Source: a virus
Length of the DNA stretch: 43,482 bases
Strand: one strand, 5' to 3'
Virus record (IMG/VR): IMGVR_UViG_3300032086_002967
Coordinates: 1-43,482 of that record
Shown: piece after piece, positions 6,551-13,636 of the stretch
Layout of the letters: each line of letters opens with the position of its first letter
Position numbering within the stretch: the stretch's first letter is position 1
The notes under the pieces: generated by a model
Databases searched by the model: none
What the model saw: the letters and a program-made list of their open reading frames with translations, nothing else
Told to the model about the DNA's origin: nothing
Translations under genes and position numbers: made by a program

Positions 6551-8974
6551 ATGAATCAAATACCAACGGCTTTGATGCCGCTTGCAAACTATAACCAGTT
6601 TGTAATTTGGCAGGCAGTACCTAATAAAAAAAACCCGAACAAATTTGATAAAATAACATTAGACCCGAACACTTTATACGCACATAACGCGCATGACCCT
6701 AAAATATGGTTTAGCGCGGCTGACGCTTTAGCAATTGCTAATAACCTTGGCCGAACTTTTGGTGTCGGCTTTGTGTTTACCAATAACGATCCGTTTTGGT
6801 TTTTTGATATTGATAATTGCACCAACGACGATGGAAGCTGGACAAATGACGCTCAATCCTTCGTTAATTATTTTACCGGTTGCGCCGTGGAAATTAGCCA
6901 TAGTGGAAAAGGGTTGCATATTTTCGGTACAGGCACAGGCTACCACGCTGATCACCGTAAAAAAAATATACCATTAGGGTTAGAGTTTTACACGAGTGAT
7001 CGCTTTGTTGCGTTAACCGGTGTCGGCGCTATGGGTGATGCCAGCTTTGACGCTAGCCACTTATTACCGTCATTTGTCAATTACTATTTCCCGCCTAAAA
7101 CAATCGACAACACGCTAGAATGGACAACGGAACCAGTACCCGAGAGTAAACCGCTAAAAACCGATAAAGCTTTGATCAAAAGAATGAAAGAATCAACCAG
7201 CGCCGCTCAAGTGTTTGGTACTAAAGTTAGCGCCGCCGATTTATGGGATTGTAACGTTGAAAAATTAGGTGTGGCTTTTCCACCAACTAATATCGAAGAT
7301 GGTTTTGATCGATCCAGCGCGGATCAAGCTTTATGTAATCACCTAGCGTTTTGGACGGGTAAAGATTGCGAACGTATCGAGCGATTAATGAGTCAATCCG
7401 GCCTTGTGCGTGACAAATGGGAAAACCGCAAGGATTATAGACGCGACACCATATTAAACGCTGTGCGCGGCTGTCGTGACGTCTACGGGTCACAAATAGC
7501 CGCTAAAGAGGCAGCAAGGCAAGAGTGGAAGCCAGAGCAACACATAGTTCACGACACCACTGTCAAAGCTAATGGTGGATCGAGAATGCTTGCTTACGAG
7601 GAACGGCCTAATTTTTTTGCAGGTCATTACTTTATGACATGTAACAGTAAGGTTTTTTGTCCTGACGGCGTTGTCAGGGGTCAAACCGAATATAATAACA
7701 TGTATTCAACTGTTGAATTTTTAGAGGCGTTCGGCGGCAAGCCAATAAAAGAAGCTTGGAAAGCTTACGTAACAGCGCCAGATATGACGCGCGCGGAAGT
7801 TTACGACAGGGCTTATCGACCTGAATATGAGTTCGGCACAGTGTTCGAGGATAGCGGCCGTAGCTATGTTAATGAATATGTCAATCAAGACGGCTTGCGG
7901 GTCGAGGGCGATGCTAGCCCGTTTTACAATCACATAAAAATTATGTTACCTAACGACCAAGACGCTGAAATACTAATTAGCTGGATGGCGGCGTTTGTTC
8001 AGTATTCCGGTAAAAAGTTTCTGTGGTCGCCGTTCATCCAAGGTGTTGAGGGTAACGGTAAAAGTTTAATTGCTAGAGTGCTGACCTATTGTATTGGTGA
8101 TGATCACGTTGAAGATGTTGATCCCGAGGATTTTTGTAATAGCGGCGGTAAATTTAACAGTTACATTAAAAATCACCGGCTAGCTGTATTAGAGGAAATT
8201 AAAACCGGATCAAGAAACCAAGCAGAGGCAGCGTTGAAACGTTTCATTGGTAATTCAAGAATACAAACCCAAGCAAAAGGTGTTGATCAGTTAACGATTA
8301 AAACGTGCATTAATTGGCTACTAATGAGCAATTACAAGGACGCTGTGAAAGTTACTGATCATACTCGCCGGTTTGCCATTTTGTTTTGCGCACAACAAGA
8401 AACCGAGGATCTAGCGTTAAACGATATGCAAAGAGGCGGTAAGTATTTTAGCAACTTGTTTGACTGGTTTTACAATCAAGACGGATGGGCTAAGACCGCA
8501 CATTTTTTAGACACCTACAAAATACCCGATGAATTTAACCCTGCAACGCTCGCCGATAAAGCCCCTATAACGAGCAGTTTCTTAGAAGCTATCAACGAAT
8601 CCAAAAGCGCACCACATCAAGCCGTCAGCGAGGCTATCACCAGCGGCAAAGCAGGTACTTTGAAAAGCTGGTTATCGGTTCAAGCTCTCAGAACAATATT
8701 ACAAAACGAATACGGCATTAAACCGCCTAGCGGTAAGATGCTGGCTATTTATTTAAAACAAGAGGGTTACGTTAAGCATCCGGCGCTAACAAACCAAGGG
8801 CGAGCTACTAGGGCTATCATGCAGGAAAGCAACAACCGCTCAGTACTCTATGTCAAATCGGGCAGTATTCAATCTCAAATAGCAGATGCAACACAAGCCA
8901 CCAATCAATATATGCGTGATCAAGGTTATGAGGCTGAAAATAATTATCAGCAAGGGGTTGCACAATTAAAATAG
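6551..8974 (+). CDS. primase-polymerase fused to SF3-type helicase (DUF5906-like)
   Basis: 807 aa replication initiator-like enzyme. N-terminal AEP primase-polymerase: motif I FFDID (84-88), motif II SHSGKGLHI (116-124), motif III EFYTSDRFVALTG (145-157). C-terminal helicase: Walker A in GVEGNGKS (about 497-505), Walker B LAVLEEI (about 544-550), and a downstream MSNYKD sensor segment, as in phage D5/VirE-like DUF5906 helicases. The fusion supplies priming and unwinding in one polypeptide and is well known in phages and mobile elements. A roughly 150-residue C-terminal tail is probably a winged-helix or partner-binding region. It is the last gene of the early operon; a promoter for the next block lies in its final codons. 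Confidence 0.92.
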   Translation: MNQIPTALMPLANYNQFVIWQAVPNKKNPNKFDKITLDPNTLYAHNAHDPKIWFSAADALAIANNLGRTFGVGFVFTNNDPFWFFDIDNCTNDDGSWTNDAQSFVNYFTGCAVEISHSGKGLHIFGTGTGYHADHRKKNIPLGLEFYTSDRFVALTGVGAMGDASFDASHLLPSFVNYYFPPKTIDNTLEWTTEPVPESKPLKTDKALIKRMKESTSAAQVFGTKVSAADLWDCNVEKLGVAFPPTNIEDGFDRSSADQALCNHLAFWTGKDCERIERLMSQSGLVRDKWENRKDYRRDTILNAVRGCRDVYGSQIAAKEAARQEWKPEQHIVHDTTVKANGGSRMLAYEERPNFFAGHYFMTCNSKVFCPDGVVRGQTEYNNMYSTVEFLEAFGGKPIKEAWKAYVTAPDMTRAEVYDRAYRPEYEFGTVFEDSGRSYVNEYVNQDGLRVEGDASPFYNHIKIMLPNDQDAEILISWMAAFVQYSGKKFLWSPFIQGVEGNGKSLIARVLTYCIGDDHVEDVDPEDFCNSGGKFNSYIKNHRLAVLEEIKTGSRNQAEAALKRFIGNSRIQTQAKGVDQLTIKTCINWLLMSNYKDAVKVTDHTRRFAILFCAQQETEDLALNDMQRGGKYFSNLFDWFYNQDGWAKTAHFLDTYKIPDEFNPATLADKAPITSSFLEAINESKSAPHQAVSEAITSGKAGTLKSWLSVQALRTILQNEYGIKPPSGKMLAIYLKQEGYVKHPALTNQGRATRAIMQESNNRSVLYVKSGSIQSQIADATQATNQYMRDQGYEAENNYQQGVAQLK

Positions 8975-8986
8975 TTTTAGTATAAT
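8958..8986 (+). promoter_or_regulatory. promoter of small-gene block, copy 1
   Basis: -35 TTGCAC (8958-8963), 17-bp spacer, -10 TATAAT (8981-8986). The spacer contains TTAAAATAGTTTTA and the -10 is followed by TATTTTA, almost identical to the promoter at 12077-12105. Confidence 0.75.
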
Positions 8987-9019
8987 TATTTTACTGACTA
9001 CAGAAAAAGGTGCATTTTG

Positions 9020-9193
9020 ATGAACAAACAAAAAATAATAGGCGCTTTGCAAAGTAAAATTAACGAGCTAACCAACGAGTCGATCAAACAAGCAAAAGGT
9101 TTAAATTTTAAAAAAGTTGATTTACTAGAAGCTAAAATTGAAGCGTTTCAATCTGTTCAGGGCGAAATAATAGGCGGCGATTATGATCAATAG
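9020..9193 (+). CDS. small helical hypothetical protein
   Basis: 57 aa (MNKQKIIGALQSKINELTNE...), not recognised. It is the first gene after the promoter at 8958-8986, with AAGGTG 8 nt upstream of the ATG. Predicted as one or two charged helices, Lys- and Glu-rich, consistent with a small early regulator or host-targeting protein. It overlaps the next gene by 11 bp. Confidence 0.65.
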   Translation: MNKQKIIGALQSKINELTNESIKQAKGLNFKKVDLLEAKIEAFQSVQGEIIGGDYDQ

Positions 9194-9413
9194 TCGCCAA
9201 CATCACCAAAATTTTATAATTGCCGGTTATCTCAATGAGGAATGCGAATTTCAAAAAGAATTGTTTTTATCGGGAATATCTTTAAAAAAAGCGCGCAATT
9301 CATTTAACCAAGGCGCAAAACTTAGAAGGTCAATATTAAATGACACCAAGCGAACAAGCGATCAGCATGGGGCTAGAATCACTCGCCCAAGTAACGCGAC
9401 TAACGGGCGTTAG
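9183..9413 (+). CDS. hypothetical protein
   Basis: 76 aa, not recognised. The ATG follows AGGCGG, and the start overlaps the previous gene by 11 bp. The first 50 residues (HQNFIIAGYLNEECEFQKELFLSGISLKKARNSF) look like an ordinary helical protein; the last 25 residues run over the next gene in another frame and have a biased composition. The long 74-bp overlap lowers my confidence in the C-terminal part. Confidence 0.5.
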   Translation: MINSRQHHQNFIIAGYLNEECEFQKELFLSGISLKKARNSFNQGAKLRRSILNDTKRTSDQHGARITRPSNATNGR

Positions 9414-9534
9414 TCAGCAAACACTTATTAATTGGCACAAAAACAAACCAAAGCTTTTTAAAATTGTTTTGTGTGGATGTCAGAGGAATATTAGAAATGC
9501 TAGAAATGCGAAAATTAAAAGGGAGCGGCAATAA
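9340..9534 (+). CDS. small helix-turn-helix protein
   Basis: 64 aa. Residues about 15-38 (LAQVTRLTGVSQQTLINWHK, then PKLFKIVLCGC) form a clear helix-turn-helix of the kind found in short phage proteins that read LTGVS-x2-TL-x2-W-x-KNKP-x-LF. Start supported by GAAGG 10 nt upstream. Probably binds DNA, as a Cro- or AlpA-like regulator or transposase-type HTH. It overlaps the flanking genes in other frames. Confidence 0.7.
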   Translation: MTPSEQAISMGLESLAQVTRLTGVSQQTLINWHKNKPKLFKIVLCGCQRNIRNARNAKIKRERQ

Positions 9535-9715
9535 CTACTATGCTGCTTACACGGTTAACGGTCGATTGATGGAACCGTTAATAGGTAAAAAATCCGATGT
9601 GTTAACGGCTCTAGCAAGTTCAGATGCTGACGACGTTGAGCACATCATAATTAATGACGTCGAGGTTGATAAAAATGAAAAGAGCGCAAGTAGGTGTCAT
9701 TTTCACACATACTAA
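9497..9715 (+). CDS. hypothetical protein
   Basis: 72 aa, not recognised. ATG 9497 is chosen because GAGG sits 9 nt upstream; longer in-frame starts lie inside the HTH gene. The N-terminal beta-like stretch KGSGNNYYAAYTVNGRLMEPLIGKK is followed by an acidic DADDVEHIIINDVEVDKNE segment. It overlaps the HTH gene by 38 bp and the next gene by 41 bp. Confidence 0.55.
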   Translation: MLEMRKLKGSGNNYYAAYTVNGRLMEPLIGKKSDVLTALASSDADDVEHIIINDVEVDKNEKSASRCHFHTY

Positions 9716-9875
9716 CGGTACAGGTTGGGCGTTAGGTGACGTGCCAGTTGACGCAGAGCATGACGATATTGTCGAAGTTCTGGAAAGGGAAATAACCCGA
9801 GAGTCAAAAGGTAAATACACTAATGTTAAAGTGGAAGACTATAACGTTAACGGGTATTTCGACGATGGCAAGTAA
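9675..9875 (+). CDS. hypothetical acidic protein
   Basis: 66 aa, not recognised. ATG 9675 has GAGG about 8 nt upstream. MKRAQVGVIFTHTNGTGWALG followed by an acidic DAEHDDIVEVLEREI helix. It overlaps its neighbours on both sides, in keeping with this densely packed region. Confidence 0.55.
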   Translation: MKRAQVGVIFTHTNGTGWALGDVPVDAEHDDIVEVLEREITRESKGKYTNVKVEDYNVNGYFDDGK

Positions 9876-10050
9876 AACGAAAGCTAATTTTTTGAGACAG
9901 CTGAGACGTAAAAACAAAAAGTCGTTTGAGCATTTCGGCGTTTACTATTGTGCTAAGTGTGAGTCTCAAGTTCACGGGCATGAGCTAAACCGCGCCGGAA
10001 TATGTTCTAAATGTATTCGTGACGCGCTAGCTATAGCGAGGGGTTTATAA
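9865..10050 (+). CDS. small zinc-ribbon protein
   Basis: 61 aa. CAKC (residues about 29-32) and CSKC (about 48-51) form a CxxC-x15-CxxC zinc ribbon after a basic N-terminus (SKTKANFLRQLRRKNKKS). Such phage proteins usually bind nucleic acid or a host polymerase subunit. Starts within the last codons of the previous gene; stop and next start overlap as TAATG. Confidence 0.65.
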   Translation: MASKTKANFLRQLRRKNKKSFEHFGVYYCAKCESQVHGHELNRAGICSKCIRDALAIARGL

Positions 10051-10232
10051 TGTTCCAACCAGATTGCGCGACCATTGAAAGCTGGAAAGCTGAACTAGCA
10101 GAAGCCGCCACCACACGGGCTAAAATTAAAGCGCTTGTTTTAGAGTTGGAAGGTTTAAGCGACGATAAAATAAGCATTGAACTAATCATCAAGAAAATTA
10201 AAAAACTTGATCCTTATTGGGGGATGTTCTAA
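10050..10232 (+). CDS. small helical hypothetical protein
   Basis: 60 aa, not recognised. ATG overlaps the previous stop (TAATG) with GAGGGG upstream. Predicted helix-rich, with alternating Lys and Glu. Ends in TAATG with the next gene, so coupled translation is likely. Confidence 0.6.
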   Translation: MFQPDCATIESWKAELAEAATTRAKIKALVLELEGLSDDKISIELIIKKIKKLDPYWGMF

Positions 10233-10531
10233 TGAAAACACTATTCTTTTTGTGGTTGTTTTCGCCGGTCGGCATATGGTCTGTTGCCAGAAAGCAACAG
10301 GAACCGTGCGATGAGTCTAACCGTTTAAACAAAGTTATTTTATTCTGGTTTGTTTTTACTAGGTATCAGCAAGTTAACCAATTATTTTACGCTAAGAGTG
10401 GATTGATGGTTGGTCAGTGGGAACTTATAAAAATAGCCACCTTCCAAGAGGGGCTTTTAGCAGAAGCGTTACCGTTTTTAAAAACCGATCTTTGGGAAAC
10501 GCTTGTTATTAATTTTAAAAAGGTGGTCTAA
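10232..10531 (+). CDS. hypothetical protein with N-terminal hydrophobic helix
   Basis: 99 aa, not recognised. The first 20 residues (MKTLFFLWLFSPVGIWSVAR) form a hydrophobic helix that could be a signal anchor; no clear cleavage site. The remainder has aromatic-rich stretches (FWFVFTRYQQVNQLFY). Start taken at the TAATG overlap. Likely membrane-associated. Confidence 0.6.
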   Translation: MKTLFFLWLFSPVGIWSVARKQQEPCDESNRLNKVILFWFVFTRYQQVNQLFYAKSGLMVGQWELIKIATFQEGLLAEALPFLKTDLWETLVINFKKVV

Positions 10532-10720
10532 ATGGATATATTTATTAACAGTTTGATTATTATAGCAAGCACGATACTATTAGCTTTTATCGCGGTCATG
10601 CTGATCAGCTGTTTACCAAAACAGTCGATCAAAGGTCAGCCGAACACAATTAGATCGCGACTAGTAGGCGTGTTAAGCGCGTCGATAGCTGCTATTTTAC
10701 TAGTGCTACTTTGGGTTTAG
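10532..10720 (+). CDS. small two-helix membrane protein
   Basis: 62 aa with two predicted membrane helices (about 7-27 and 44-61) joined by a short basic loop (KQSIKGQPNTIRSR). It follows the previous stop without a gap, with AAGGTGG upstream. Holin-like in size and topology but far from the lysis genes, so a role in membrane exclusion or host interaction is equally possible. Confidence 0.6.
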   Translation: MDIFINSLIIIASTILLAFIAVMLISCLPKQSIKGQPNTIRSRLVGVLSASIAAILLVLLWV

Positions 10721-10723
10721 TTT

Positions 10724-10750
10724 AACCGGTAGCCATCACCGGTTTGTTTT
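10724..10750 (+). terminator. rho-independent terminator
   Basis: 7-bp stem AACCGGT (10724-10730) and ACCGGTT (10738-10744) with a 7-nt loop, followed by TGTTTT. It lies just after the membrane-protein gene. Confidence 0.6.
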
Positions 10751-10778
10751 GATGGCAATTGCTAAAGGAAATTTAAAT

Positions 10779-11183
10779 ATGAAAAAACAATTCAGTAAAA
10801 TTTGGGTCTGTTTAACCGTGATGCTTGCGGTTTTTGCTATGCCTGCTATGGCTGTTAGTGATCCGGTGGCGGAGTTCACAACATCCTATATGGAGTGTGG
10901 TAAAACACATTGTGTTGTCTGTGACATGAACGATCGTTGCCATATTGTCAAAAAGCAAAAGAAGTCAAACTTTTTAGACATGTCAACGCCTGATATTAAG
11001 GTAGCAAAATATATTTGGGACTGTTCCGGCTCAGGCACTCATTGTAAAATTTGCACTAAAAACGGGTCGAAGTGTATCTACAAGAAAAAGAAAACAGCAG
11101 GCGGCACTTATGCCAAGCTTAAATGCGAAAAGGCTAAAACCTGTAAAATAATTGTCGATAAAAATAGGCGATATTCTGCCTAA
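10779..11183 (+). CDS. secreted cysteine-rich protein with two repeats
   Basis: 134 aa, not recognised. The start at 10779 gives a textbook signal peptide (MKKQFSKIWVCLTVMLAVFA, cleavage after AMA near residue 25) with AAAGGAAA upstream; longer in-frame starts spoil it. The mature protein holds two similar modules of C-x4/5-THC-xxC-x5-C followed by a Lys-rich strand (one with CVVCDMNDRCHIVKKQKK, one with CKICTKNGSKCIYKKKK), plus a third partial C...C pair. The pattern suggests a disulfide-stabilised, basic periplasmic protein made early. It is flanked by terminators on both sides, so it may be its own transcription unit. Superinfection exclusion or envelope modification are reasonable guesses only. 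Confidence 0.7.
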   Translation: MKKQFSKIWVCLTVMLAVFAMPAMAVSDPVAEFTTSYMECGKTHCVVCDMNDRCHIVKKQKKSNFLDMSTPDIKVAKYIWDCSGSGTHCKICTKNGSKCIYKKKKTAGGTYAKLKCEKAKTCKIIVDKNRRYSA

Positions 11184-11190
11184 CTTGCCG

Positions 11191-11216
11191 AGCCCCGCTT
11201 TTGTGGGGTTTGTATT
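11191..11216 (+). terminator. rho-independent terminator
   Basis: Stem CCCCGC (11193-11198) with GTGGGG (11203-11208), TTTT loop, then a weak T-tract, ten bases after the secreted protein stop. Confidence 0.7.
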
Positions 11217-11237
11217 TTCTAAAATTCAGGTTATAAT
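11210..11237 (+). promoter_or_regulatory. possible promoter
   Basis: TTGTAT (11210-11215), 16-bp spacer, TATAAT (11232-11237) ahead of the membrane coiled-coil genes. The -10 is consensus, the -35 is 4 of 6. Confidence 0.45.
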
Positions 11238-11290
11238 CGAGCAACTTTTAGAGTTTAACGATTTACTAAAAGGTCTAACGCGGGTTTTTA

Positions 11291-11575
11291 ATGAGACAAA
11301 GGAATATTGTGATCAGGATCAGCGGTGAGGGTAAAGGTACGCTGATATTACTATTATTCACAGCTATTTTGCTGTTAATGTGGGTCACAGTTAGCCTAAT
11401 CTCATTGCGAGATACTTTTAAGGAAACTAAGACCGAAATTAGACTTTTACAGATGCACGTTCAAGATCAAAACGCTATTTTAATCAGAGAAGGCGTTAAA
11501 AAGGTCGGCGATTCTACCACAGGGGCTACACACCCCGACAAAATGAGGCAAGGCGATGAGCGCAATGAGATGTAA
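11291..11575 (+). CDS. membrane-anchored coiled-coil protein
   Basis: 94 aa, not recognised. Short basic N-terminus, one membrane helix at about 17-38 (GTLILLLFTAILLLMWVTVS), then a predicted coiled coil (RDTFKETKTEIRLLQMHVQDQ). Topology is N-in with the coiled coil outside if the positive-inside rule holds. It overlaps the next gene by 20 bp. Confidence 0.65.
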   Translation: MRQRNIVIRISGEGKGTLILLLFTAILLLMWVTVSLISLRDTFKETKTEIRLLQMHVQDQNAILIREGVKKVGDSTTGATHPDKMRQGDERNEM

Positions 11576-11741
11576 GATTGTTATATGCGGTAATGAGGCG
11601 GCGAACGCTTCATTAACGTCTGCTGAAATAGCCGAGCAGATAGAAAAAGACCCCGATCTGGCTAAACGTCTTATTGAACGACAAGAAAAATACGTATCAG
11701 ATATGCACCGTTTTTTTGCTAAAGTGACTAACAATGTCTGA
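11556..11741 (+). CDS. small cytoplasmic helical protein
   Basis: 61 aa, not recognised. ATG 11556 has GAGGCAAGG just upstream. Predicted helical (AEIAEQIEKDPDLAKRLIERQEKYV). It is sandwiched between two membrane coiled-coil proteins with overlaps on both sides, so the three are probably co-made and may interact. Confidence 0.55.
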   Translation: MSAMRCKIVICGNEAANASLTSAEIAEQIEKDPDLAKRLIERQEKYVSDMHRFFAKVTNNV

Positions 11742-12012
11742 GCCGTCAAGAGTAACGGCTTATATCCCCGTCATAGTCACTATTTTAGCTCACGTTATGT
11801 TTATTGCCTTTAGTTGGGGCGTACTCAAGGGTGAGGTTGACTCGTTTAAAAACGAGGTTAAATCGTTAAATCAAGCCATGTCATCAATAGTCGTCGAGCT
11901 TAAGAAAACCAACGAGTCGATTTATCAACTAAAAGAAAACGATATCAGATTGGAATACCAATTAAAAAACGACAGTAAACGCCTAGATCGCCTAGAAACC
12001 AAACACCCCTAA
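11734..12012 (+). CDS. membrane-anchored coiled-coil protein
   Basis: 92 aa, not recognised. One membrane helix at about 9-30 (AYIPVIVTILAHVMFIAFSW), then a long heptad-like coiled coil to the C-terminus (VDSFKNEVKSLNQAMSSIV and KKTNESIYQLKENDIRLEY). Same architecture as the gene at 11291, though the sequences differ. Similar short proteins are found as phage membrane proteins of unknown role. A terminator follows. Confidence 0.65.
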   Translation: MSEPSRVTAYIPVIVTILAHVMFIAFSWGVLKGEVDSFKNEVKSLNQAMSSIVVELKKTNESIYQLKENDIRLEYQLKNDSKRLDRLETKHP

Positions 12013-12039
12013 TCCAATACTCCTGTGTCTGTAGTTATT

Positions 12040-12065
12040 AACCGCTTTAATTAGCGGTTTTTTTT
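12040..12065 (+). terminator. strong rho-independent terminator
   Basis: 7-bp stem AACCGCT (12040-12046) and AGCGGTT (12053-12059), 6-nt loop, then a run of eight T. Ends the membrane coiled-coil operon just before a new promoter. Confidence 0.85.
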
Positions 12066-12076
12066 GTCTAAAGTGC

Positions 12077-12105
12077 TTGCAATATTAAAATAGTTTTATT
12101 ATAAT
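12077..12105 (+). promoter_or_regulatory. promoter of small-gene block, copy 2
   Basis: -35 TTGCAA (12077-12082), 17-bp spacer, -10 TATAAT (12100-12105). Spacer and downstream region (TTAAAATAGTTTTA, then TATTTTAA) nearly match the promoter at 8958-8986. Confidence 0.75.
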
Positions 12106-12139
12106 TATTTTAACGGTTAACAAGACGGGTAAATAACAA

Positions 12140-12454
12140 ATGGCTAATGCTGCGAAAAATATCAATTTTGACAGATTTCTAAATAAAGAAATGGACGCGT
12201 TAAGATCAACCATAATCAATCAAACCGCTAACGACCTGCTAGAATTAAAGAAAGTATTGGGTGACCCTGAAACCATAGAAGATTTGGAGCAAATAGCGCA
12301 CGACTTTAGGTTTTATGCTTTAGGCTATTATTGCGGGTATGTGGACACTCACGGGACTGACCACGGGTTATCTAAAAACCTTGGGATCAGAATGGAAAAA
12401 ATACTAACGCTAGAAGCGCTTAAGCGAATTTTTGATCACGTAGGGGCTGACTGA
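12140..12454 (+). CDS. hypothetical protein
   Basis: 104 aa, not recognised; first gene after the promoter at 12077-12105. Helical throughout, with a central YALGYYCGYVDTHGTDHGL segment holding one Cys and two His. No membrane segment. Stop and next start overlap as TGATG. Confidence 0.65.
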   Translation: MANAAKNINFDRFLNKEMDALRSTIINQTANDLLELKKVLGDPETIEDLEQIAHDFRFYALGYYCGYVDTHGTDHGLSKNLGIRMEKILTLEALKRIFDHVGAD

Positions 12455-12657
12455 TGAATAAAGCAGAAGCAATCAAACAATTAAATAAAGGTGAGAGGTT
12501 AAAGCATCCATCTTTTACCAGCGAGGAATGGGTGCAAGGCGACGGGAATGGAATGTATATTTTTGAAGACGGGTGCAGTTGTTACGCTGAGGAGTTTTGG
12601 CACTTTAGGACTGATCCTAATTTTGATAATAACTGGACAGTAATAAGAAATAGATGA
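12454..12657 (+). CDS. conserved small phage protein (FEDGCSCYAEEFW type)
   Basis: 67 aa. The pattern KGERLKHPSFTSEEWVQGDG followed by YIFEDGCSCYAEEFW occurs in small proteins of many gammaproteobacterial phages, without known function. I recognise the pattern but cannot name a family. The stop lies in the first three-frame cassette of the series: it uses the TGA of AGATGATG. Confidence 0.7.
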   Translation: MNKAEAIKQLNKGERLKHPSFTSEEWVQGDGNGMYIFEDGCSCYAEEFWHFRTDPNFDNNWTVIRNR

Positions 12658-12896
12658 TGGGACAGCGAGTAGAAAATTATGCTTTCATAGATGAAGAAGG
12701 CGACGAGGTGAGGTTTAACTACGTCACCAGATGGTGCATGTGCGCTTGCGATTGCTATAGCGACGAAATCGAGCTTTTTGAAAGTGGTAGCGAAATTCCC
12801 TGCAGATTAGACATTGAAGGTTCTGAAATGAAGTGGCTAATAAAAGGATTGATAGATGGTGACATAAAACCGAGCCTTTTAACCAACCATAAGTGA
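12654..12896 (+). CDS. hypothetical acidic protein with Cys cluster
   Basis: 80 aa, not recognised. Begins with the cassette tandem ATG. Acidic N-terminus, then RWCMCACDCYSDEIELFE with four closely spaced cysteines (possible metal site), and a C-terminal helix. The final residues LLTNHK come from translation into the next cassette. Confidence 0.6.
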   Translation: MMGQRVENYAFIDEEGDEVRFNYVTRWCMCACDCYSDEIELFESGSEIPCRLDIEGSEMKWLIKGLIDGDIKPSLLTNHK

Positions 12897-12899
12897 TAG

Positions 12900-13163
12900 A
12901 TGATGCTTAAAGTAATGAAAAAACAGTGTGATCAATGTTTATTTACTGATAATAAAATTGTTAGTAACGAAAGGCGAAAGGATCTAATAAAAGAGATCAC
13001 TTCAAAACAATCATATTTTGAATGTCACAAGGCCAGTATTGCAGGGCAAAATCATTGTTGCCGCGGTTATTATGATCAGTTAGGTCATCACTCGCAACAA
13101 ATACGAATAGCTGAGAGGTTAGGTTGCGTGGCTTTTGAAGATTTAGACGAGCAACAACCATAA
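12900..13163 (+). CDS. small cysteine-rich phage protein
   Basis: 87 aa. QCDQCLFTDNKIVSNERR, then FECHKASIAGQNHCCRGYYDQ and RIAERLGCVAFEDL match a widespread small phage protein with a CxxC...C...CC set, probably metal-binding; function unknown. Starts on the cassette; its TAA stop is the TAA of the next cassette. Confidence 0.7.
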   Translation: MMLKVMKKQCDQCLFTDNKIVSNERRKDLIKEITSKQSYFECHKASIAGQNHCCRGYYDQLGHHSQQIRIAERLGCVAFEDLDEQQP

Positions 13164-13170
13164 GGAATAG

Positions 13171-13437
13171 ATGATGATTGATTACAATTGGATTAAAAGT
13201 TTTTCAAGCAGGTTCCCTAAAACACACATCTATCTAACTTTATTGTTTGGGACGATGGTTTTTGTTGGTGGGTTTATATTTATTTTAGCGTGGCAAGGTT
13301 CGATAAATTTTTGGGTTTTTATTAAAGAAACTTACTCGGATATGCGCTTTTTTATAGACGAGACATTGATTTACGGTTGGAAGTTAAATTTAAAAGATCT
13401 ACGCGATTTGAACAATAAGGAAGGTGACGGGAAATGA
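13171..13437 (+). CDS. single-pass membrane protein
   Basis: 88 aa, not recognised. One strong membrane helix at about 22-45 (YLTLLFGTMVFVGGFIFILAW) after a short N-terminus with net positive charge. The second ATG of the tandem pair is 7 nt from AGGA and is the better start. The last residues NNKEGDGK are encoded by the next cassette, read in frame, ending in an ATGA overlap. Confidence 0.65.
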   Translation: MMIDYNWIKSFSSRFPKTHIYLTLLFGTMVFVGGFIFILAWQGSINFWVFIKETYSDMRFFIDETLIYGWKLNLKDLRDLNNKEGDGK

Positions 13438-13616
13438 ATATCACTAGAAACAAAGCTATAAGCTTATACAAAGCTATCTCTGATCCAATAATCGATTTAA
13501 GAGTTGAAAACTCTTCAAGTTTTAGTATTGAAGAGATGGACGAAAAGCTATTTGAGCTAGAAAAAGAAATTGCGGAAAGGGTTAGAGTAGCCCTCAACTT
13601 AAAAAAGAATTGGTGA
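13434..13616 (+). CDS. small helical hypothetical protein
   Basis: 60 aa, not recognised. Charged helices (IEEMDEKLFELEKEIAERV). Begins at the type 2 cassette (AAGGAAGGTGACGGGAA then ATGAAT) with an ATGA overlap, and ends 20 bp before the next gene. Confidence 0.6.
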   Translation: MNITRNKAISLYKAISDPIIDLRVENSSSFSIEEMDEKLFELEKEIAERVRVALNLKKNW

Positions 13617-13636
13617 GCAATAACCATAAGGAATAG

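Noticed and set aside
11191-11216. Small RNA gene
   Set aside because: The hairpin with T-tract after a stop codon is a simple terminator.
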